Source of the DNA: Glaciecola sp.
GTDB taxonomy: Bacteria > Pseudomonadota > Gammaproteobacteria > Enterobacterales > Alteromonadaceae
Length of the DNA: 64,000 nt
Direction of reading: 5' to 3'
NCBI GenBank assembly: GCA_018623155.1
Contig: JAAZVZ010000008.1
Location: 1 to 64,000, forward strand
A program made the position numbers and the translations under genes. Numbering within the stretch: the stretch's first letter is position 1; each line of letters opens with the position of its first letter. The notes under the pieces are model-generated. The model was not told the DNA's origin. It saw only the letters and a list, made by a program, of their open reading frames with translations, and made no database searches. Below, piece by piece: positions 59,907 through 64,000 of this stretch.

Positions 59907-60176
59907 TTATTCAATAATATCGCCGCGAAGCAAATATTTGGCAAACGCAACACTGCTCACAAAACCTAACATAGCAATCAGTAGGGCTGCTTCAAAATAC
60001 AAGGTTGTGGATGAATGCATACCATAGACCAATATAAGAGCAATACTATTAATGTACATCGTATCCAATGCTAACAATCTATCTGAAGCATTTGGTCCAA
60101 GAAATAGTCGATACACATTAAGCAGCAGTGAAATAGCTAAAACGATGCCTACAAAAATAACGGCGAAATCTAACAT
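59907..60176 (-). CDS. mrpF: antiporter subunit F
   Basis: 89 aa, 'YRLFLGPNASDRLLALDTMYINSIALILVYG'. Confidence 0.9.
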   Translation of the reverse strand: MLDFAVIFVGIVLAISLLLNVYRLFLGPNASDRLLALDTMYINSIALILVYGMHSSTTLYFEAALLIAMLGFVSSVAFAKYLLRGDIIE

Positions 60177-60661
60177 TCGAAGATCTCCTTAATATTTGCC
60201 TCATATCGAGTTTTGATAAAGTCGACCACTTCTTGTTCATCCTCTGGCATATTTAAAACATGCACATAGATAAACTTTTTATCACTCGATAACTCAGCAC
60301 TAACCGTGCCTGGTGTCATGGTCACAGTACTGGCTAACATGGTAATCGGTAGCGCTTCTTGCAAGTCCAAAGGTATGGCAACAAAACCTGGGTTGATGCG
60401 ACTAGAGGGCCCTAATACTAATAATGCAACTTCAATGTTAGCCTTAATCACATCAATTAATACCAGCAAGGCATAAGAAAAAAGCTTCATAGGCCTTTTA
60501 AACTTAGGCTGAGGTATGCGCAAAGGTTGGCAGACCAAAGGAATCACTACTCCCAAAACCATGCCTAATAGTATATGACCTGGACTCAAACTGTTATTGA
60601 GCATTAACCACACAATTAACAACGAAACTGTATGAAATGGCATAGGTAAAAATTTACTCAT
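60170..60661 (-). CDS. mrpE: antiporter subunit E
   Basis: 'LLVLIDVIKANIEVALLVLGPSSRINPGFVAIPLDL', 'MLASTVTMTPGTVSAEL'. Confidence 0.92.
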   Translation of the reverse strand: MSKFLPMPFHTVSLLIVWLMLNNSLSPGHILLGMVLGVVIPLVCQPLRIPQPKFKRPMKLFSYALLVLIDVIKANIEVALLVLGPSSRINPGFVAIPLDLQEALPITMLASTVTMTPGTVSAELSSDKKFIYVHVLNMPEDEQEVVDFIKTRYEANIKEIFEC

Positions 60662-62184
60662 GGCTCACCTCTTGCAAGACCCATAATCTCAATGATATTT
60701 TGCACATTGTGTAACTGAGATGCAGCTTGTTCTGTCAAACTCAATATTGATGCACCCGCTAATGACAACATTGGAATCGCTCCGAGTAAAAACAATGTAC
60801 CAACAAACTGCCATCGCGAAATACCCGGTGAGTCTGAGACATCTTTTGTTGGCGAATGACGCATAAAAATAGTTGTTCCAGCACGTGAAAAAGCGACAAT
60901 CGTGACTAAACTAGAAATCAATAAGCTCGCATATACCAACGCTTTTTCATTATTTGTCACGGCAGCTTGCAATACGACAAGTTTCCCCAAAAAACCAGAA
61001 AATGGTGGTAGTCCTGCTACTGCCATCGCGGTGATAAAAAAACATATCCCTAAAAACACCTGATTGCGTAATTTGCGGGTGACCACGAAGCGATCAACGG
61101 CTTTTCCACGTTGTAGACCAATCATATCAGCCACTAGAAATAATACCGCGGTAGCTAACGTACTGTGTATAAGGTAATAAAAAGCAGCAGCCGTTGCTTC
61201 AGGCGTGCGTAATGCAAATGCTAATAACAAAGTCCCAATGGAAACGATGACTAAATTACCAGCCATTCCGCGAAGACTTGGATTAGATAAAGCACCAATG
61301 GTACCAACAGTAATCGTAGCAATTGCAATGGGCCAAATATAAGGGACAATGACATCTGCCAACTCACCTGCCTGCTCGCCATAAATAACCGTATACACTC
61401 GGAAAATACAATAAATACCTACCTTGGTCATAATAGCGAATAGTGCGGCGACTGGTGCCGGAGCCGCTGCATACGTTTTAGGCAACCAAAACTGTAGGGG
61501 TAACATGGCAGATTTTAGACCAAACACGACCAATAGCATGGCGCCACCAATATGAGCTAATAAACGATTTGATTCGTTTAAGGAGCTGATTTTAAGCGCC
61601 ATATCGGCAATATTTAATGTTCCTAATGCGCCGTACATCGTACCTAACGCGAACAAAAAGATACTCGATCCAATCAGATTCAGAATAACATAATGCACAG
61701 CAGATTCGATTCTTTGCTTTTGACCCGCATGTATCAACAGACTGTATGAGGCGATTAATAATACTTCAAAAAAAACAAATAAGTTAAACAAATCATTGGT
61801 CAGAAATGCCCCATTGATTCCCAAGATTTGAAACTGTATAAGTGGATGAAAATATCGCCCGGCTCTGTCCTCACCAGCAAATGCATACAATATGATGCCT
61901 AAACCTAAAAAGCTATTCAAAGTCACCAGCATGGCTGAGAGCGGATCAGCAAACAGAATAATACCAAAGGGAGGTTGCCAGTTGCCCACAGCATACATCA
62001 TGGCGGGGCCTTGTGTGACCGTCTGTAACATCCACAATGCAATTAACAGTTGGCTAACCGCTAGGATAAAAGCAAACACACGGCGATTGTTGTAACGCTC
62101 CACGCCTGAAAATGGTGGCAGTAACATAAACAAGCCACCAACCATAGGCACAATGATAGGTAAGATAGGTAAATGTTCAATCAC
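60658..62184 (-). CDS. mrpD: antiporter subunit D (proton-conducting, NuoN/MrpD-like)
   Basis: multi-TM 'LPLQFWLPKTYAAAPAPVAALFAIMTKVGIYCIFRVYTV', 'GLPPFSGFLGKLVVLQAA'. Confidence 0.93.
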   Translation of the reverse strand: MIEHLPILPIIVPMVGGLFMLLPPFSGVERYNNRRVFAFILAVSQLLIALWMLQTVTQGPAMMYAVGNWQPPFGIILFADPLSAMLVTLNSFLGLGIILYAFAGEDRAGRYFHPLIQFQILGINGAFLTNDLFNLFVFFEVLLIASYSLLIHAGQKQRIESAVHYVILNLIGSSIFLFALGTMYGALGTLNIADMALKISSLNESNRLLAHIGGAMLLVVFGLKSAMLPLQFWLPKTYAAAPAPVAALFAIMTKVGIYCIFRVYTVIYGEQAGELADVIVPYIWPIAIATITVGTIGALSNPSLRGMAGNLVIVSIGTLLLAFALRTPEATAAAFYYLIHSTLATAVLFLVADMIGLQRGKAVDRFVVTRKLRNQVFLGICFFITAMAVAGLPPFSGFLGKLVVLQAAVTNNEKALVYASLLISSLVTIVAFSRAGTTIFMRHSPTKDVSDSPGISRWQFVGTLFLLGAIPMLSLAGASILSLTEQAASQLHNVQNIIEIMGLARGEP

Positions 62185-62546
62185 GCCTGGCCTCGCTTTT
62201 TATCGATCATCTTACTGGTATCAGGTGGTTCTCTCCCATCTACAAAATCACTACCTAAGTCCGCACGTGCGCGCATTGATAAAATTACGACAAACGCAAT
62301 CATCGCAAAACCAATAACTATTGCGGTAAGCACCAATGCTTGAGGTAATGGGTCGGCGTATTGTTCCGCCTTACCAAGCACCGCAGCACCGTTCAGATGC
62401 AAGCGACCGCTTGAAAATAAGAACATATTGACCGCGTACCCTAACATGGTTAAACCAACCACAACCGGAAAAGTACGCCCCCTCAAACATAAAAAGATAC
62501 CGCTAAAGGTTAGCACACCCACACAGATTACATATACTAGTTCCAT
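62181..62546 (-). CDS. mrpC: antiporter subunit C (NuoK-like)
   Basis: 'GIFLCLRGRTFPVVVGLTMLGYAVNMFLFSSGRL', 'DPLPQALVLTAIVIGFAMIAFVVIL'. Confidence 0.92.
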   Translation of the reverse strand: MELVYVICVGVLTFSGIFLCLRGRTFPVVVGLTMLGYAVNMFLFSSGRLHLNGAAVLGKAEQYADPLPQALVLTAIVIGFAMIAFVVILSMRARADLGSDFVDGREPPDTSKMIDKKRGQA

Positions 62547-64000
62547 TATGACTCTACCTTTGGTCTTTCCGGCGTTGAGAGCTTACCCAAGTGCGCCAAT
62601 ATTAATAACGTTGAGCCCACTACGGTCAAATAAACGCCTAGGTCAAATATCAGTGCACTTGCCAGTTCAATTTCCCCAATTACTGGGATGTCAAAATAGT
62701 CGAACCAAGTGGTCATAAATGGGTAACCAAAGCCCCAGCTTGCTATACCTGTAAAGGCAGCAATTAACACCCCAAAAGCAATGAAATTTTGGTAATCAAC
62801 TTTGATTCTAGGTTTCACCCATTCGACGCCATGAGCTATGTATTGCTGAATAATAGCAATCGATGTAATCAGACCGGCAATGAACCCACCACCGGGTAAA
62901 TTATGACCGCGTAAGAATATGTAAAATGATACGAGCAGTGCCAGTGGCAAAAGACCCTGTGAAATCATTGATAGTATGACAGGATGACGGTCCGTTGACC
63001 AAGGGCGACCTCTCACATCAGTCGTTGGCATAGCAAGCTTGATGCGTGCCATAAGTTTGAAAATACCTAAGGCAGCAATGCCAAGAACAAGAATTTCACC
63101 AAGTGTGTCTAAGCCTCGAAAATCAACCAAGATGACATTCACCGCATTGGTACCACCGCCACCGGTTTTACTATTCGCTAAGTAAAATTCTGAAATACTC
63201 GCCAATGGTTGTGTAATGAAAATATAGTTTATCGTCGCGACTAAACCACCAAGCGCGGCCGCGATCCCCAAATCTCTAACGACACGACTCGGTGCACTCT
63301 CAGATGGCGTTTTCTTAGGTAGGAAGAACAAAGCCAACATCAATAAAATGACCGTAGCAACCTCAACGGATAATTGTGTAAGGGCTAGGTCTGGAGCGGA
63401 AAGGCGTGCAAATGAGACCGAAACAATAAGTCCAACAACCGATATTGCAATAAGAGCCATTAATCGCTGACGATGAAAGACCACGGTTGCAATGGCTGCG
63501 AGACACATGATCACGGCTGCTGTTATTTCAATTCCTGAGATAGGTTGCATTCTCTCAATAGAAAACGCATTTTGAAAACCAAATAATGGTTGTGCTATCA
63601 GAATGATAGTGAAGGTAAGTAAGGCTGCTACATAGCGCTGAAGCGAACCGGTATCGAACATGGCATATAAACGGCTAGCATTATTTACAATGCGTTGCAC
63701 TGCCCCTTCAAAAATATGTTTCGCGTCCGTTTCCATAAATTGTGATTGGAATCGATAAAGATGATTCCGATAAGCATATACAATTAAACCACCCACAATC
63801 GCTATTGCACTCATGAGTAATGGTAAGTTAAACCCATGCCAAATGGATAAACTGTAATATGGCAGTTCCTCGACGCGCAAAACTGATAGCGCAGCAGTCG
63901 CTAGAAAGTCTCCCACCATAAACGCTGGAAAGATACCCACCGCAATACATAACACAACCAAAATCTCAATAGGGACTTTCATAAACCTAGGCGGCTCATG
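62546..64000 (-). CDS. mrpA: antiporter subunit A fused to B (PhaAB/MrpAB), N-terminus beyond the window
   Basis: frame remains open to the window edge (HEPPRFMKVPIEILVVL...); C-terminal MrpB domain 'RGRPWSTDRHPVILSMISQGLLPLALLVSFYIFLRGHNLPGGGFIAGL'. Confidence 0.92.
   Translation of the reverse strand, partial: HEPPRFMKVPIEILVVLCIAVGIFPAFMVGDFLATAALSVLRVEELPYYSLSIWHGFNLPLLMSAIAIVGGLIVYAYRNHLYRFQSQFMETDAKHIFEGAVQRIVNNASRLYAMFDTGSLQRYVAALLTFTIILIAQPLFGFQNAFSIERMQPISGIEITAAVIMCLAAIATVVFHRQRLMALIAISVVGLIVSVSFARLSAPDLALTQLSVEVATVILLMLALFFLPKKTPSESAPSRVVRDLGIAAALGGLVATINYIFITQPLASISEFYLANSKTGGGGTNAVNVILVDFRGLDTLGEILVLGIAALGIFKLMARIKLAMPTTDVRGRPWSTDRHPVILSMISQGLLPLALLVSFYIFLRGHNLPGGGFIAGLITSIAIIQQYIAHGVEWVKPRIKVDYQNFIAFGVLIAAFTGIASWGFGYPFMTTWFDYFDIPVIGEIELASALIFDLGVYLTVVGSTLLILAHLGKLSTPERPKVES

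Noticed and set aside
1-64000. CRISPR arrays, tRNA/rRNA genes, IS elements, prophage or integrase genes
   Set aside because: None recognised by eye on either strand; a tool-based scan (tRNAscan-SE, ISEScan, CRISPRCasFinder) would be needed to exclude completely.

Overview
Chromosomal window from a marine-type gammaproteobacterium (inferred from gene content). No rRNA, tRNA, CRISPR array, prophage or IS element was recognised by eye. Housekeeping blocks: RluA-type pseudouridine synthase, panE, lysS, prfB (with programmed +1 frameshift), argS, prfC, a short holD-like gene plus rimI, NfeD/stomatin, prpE-acuI, a sugar-acid catabolic cluster, slp/tsaB/yoaA-like, a his operon with leader/attenuator (hisGDCBH, then hisA separated by two inverted genes, no hisF/hisIE in the window), and a group-2 Mrp/Pha cation antiporter operon running off the right edge. 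The most interesting region is about 14.9-38.7 kb, a large exopolysaccharide locus. Its minus-strand arm (STAS / OmpA lipoprotein / SLBB exporter / CpsD-like ATPase / HATPase-REC-PP2C regulator) matches the order of sypA-E of the Vibrio fischeri symbiosis polysaccharide locus. Its convergent plus-strand arm resembles the sypH-Q biosynthetic part, but with a three-domain 1127-aa glycosyltransferase, an LruC-domain secreted protein plus small lipoprotein, an embedded GGDEF cyclase and a secreted DUF4091-like putative glycosidase. The exporter has six SLBB-like repeats and the SypD-like ATPase has lost the Walker A lysine. All calls come from reading the translations and nucleotide sequence; no database search was run.
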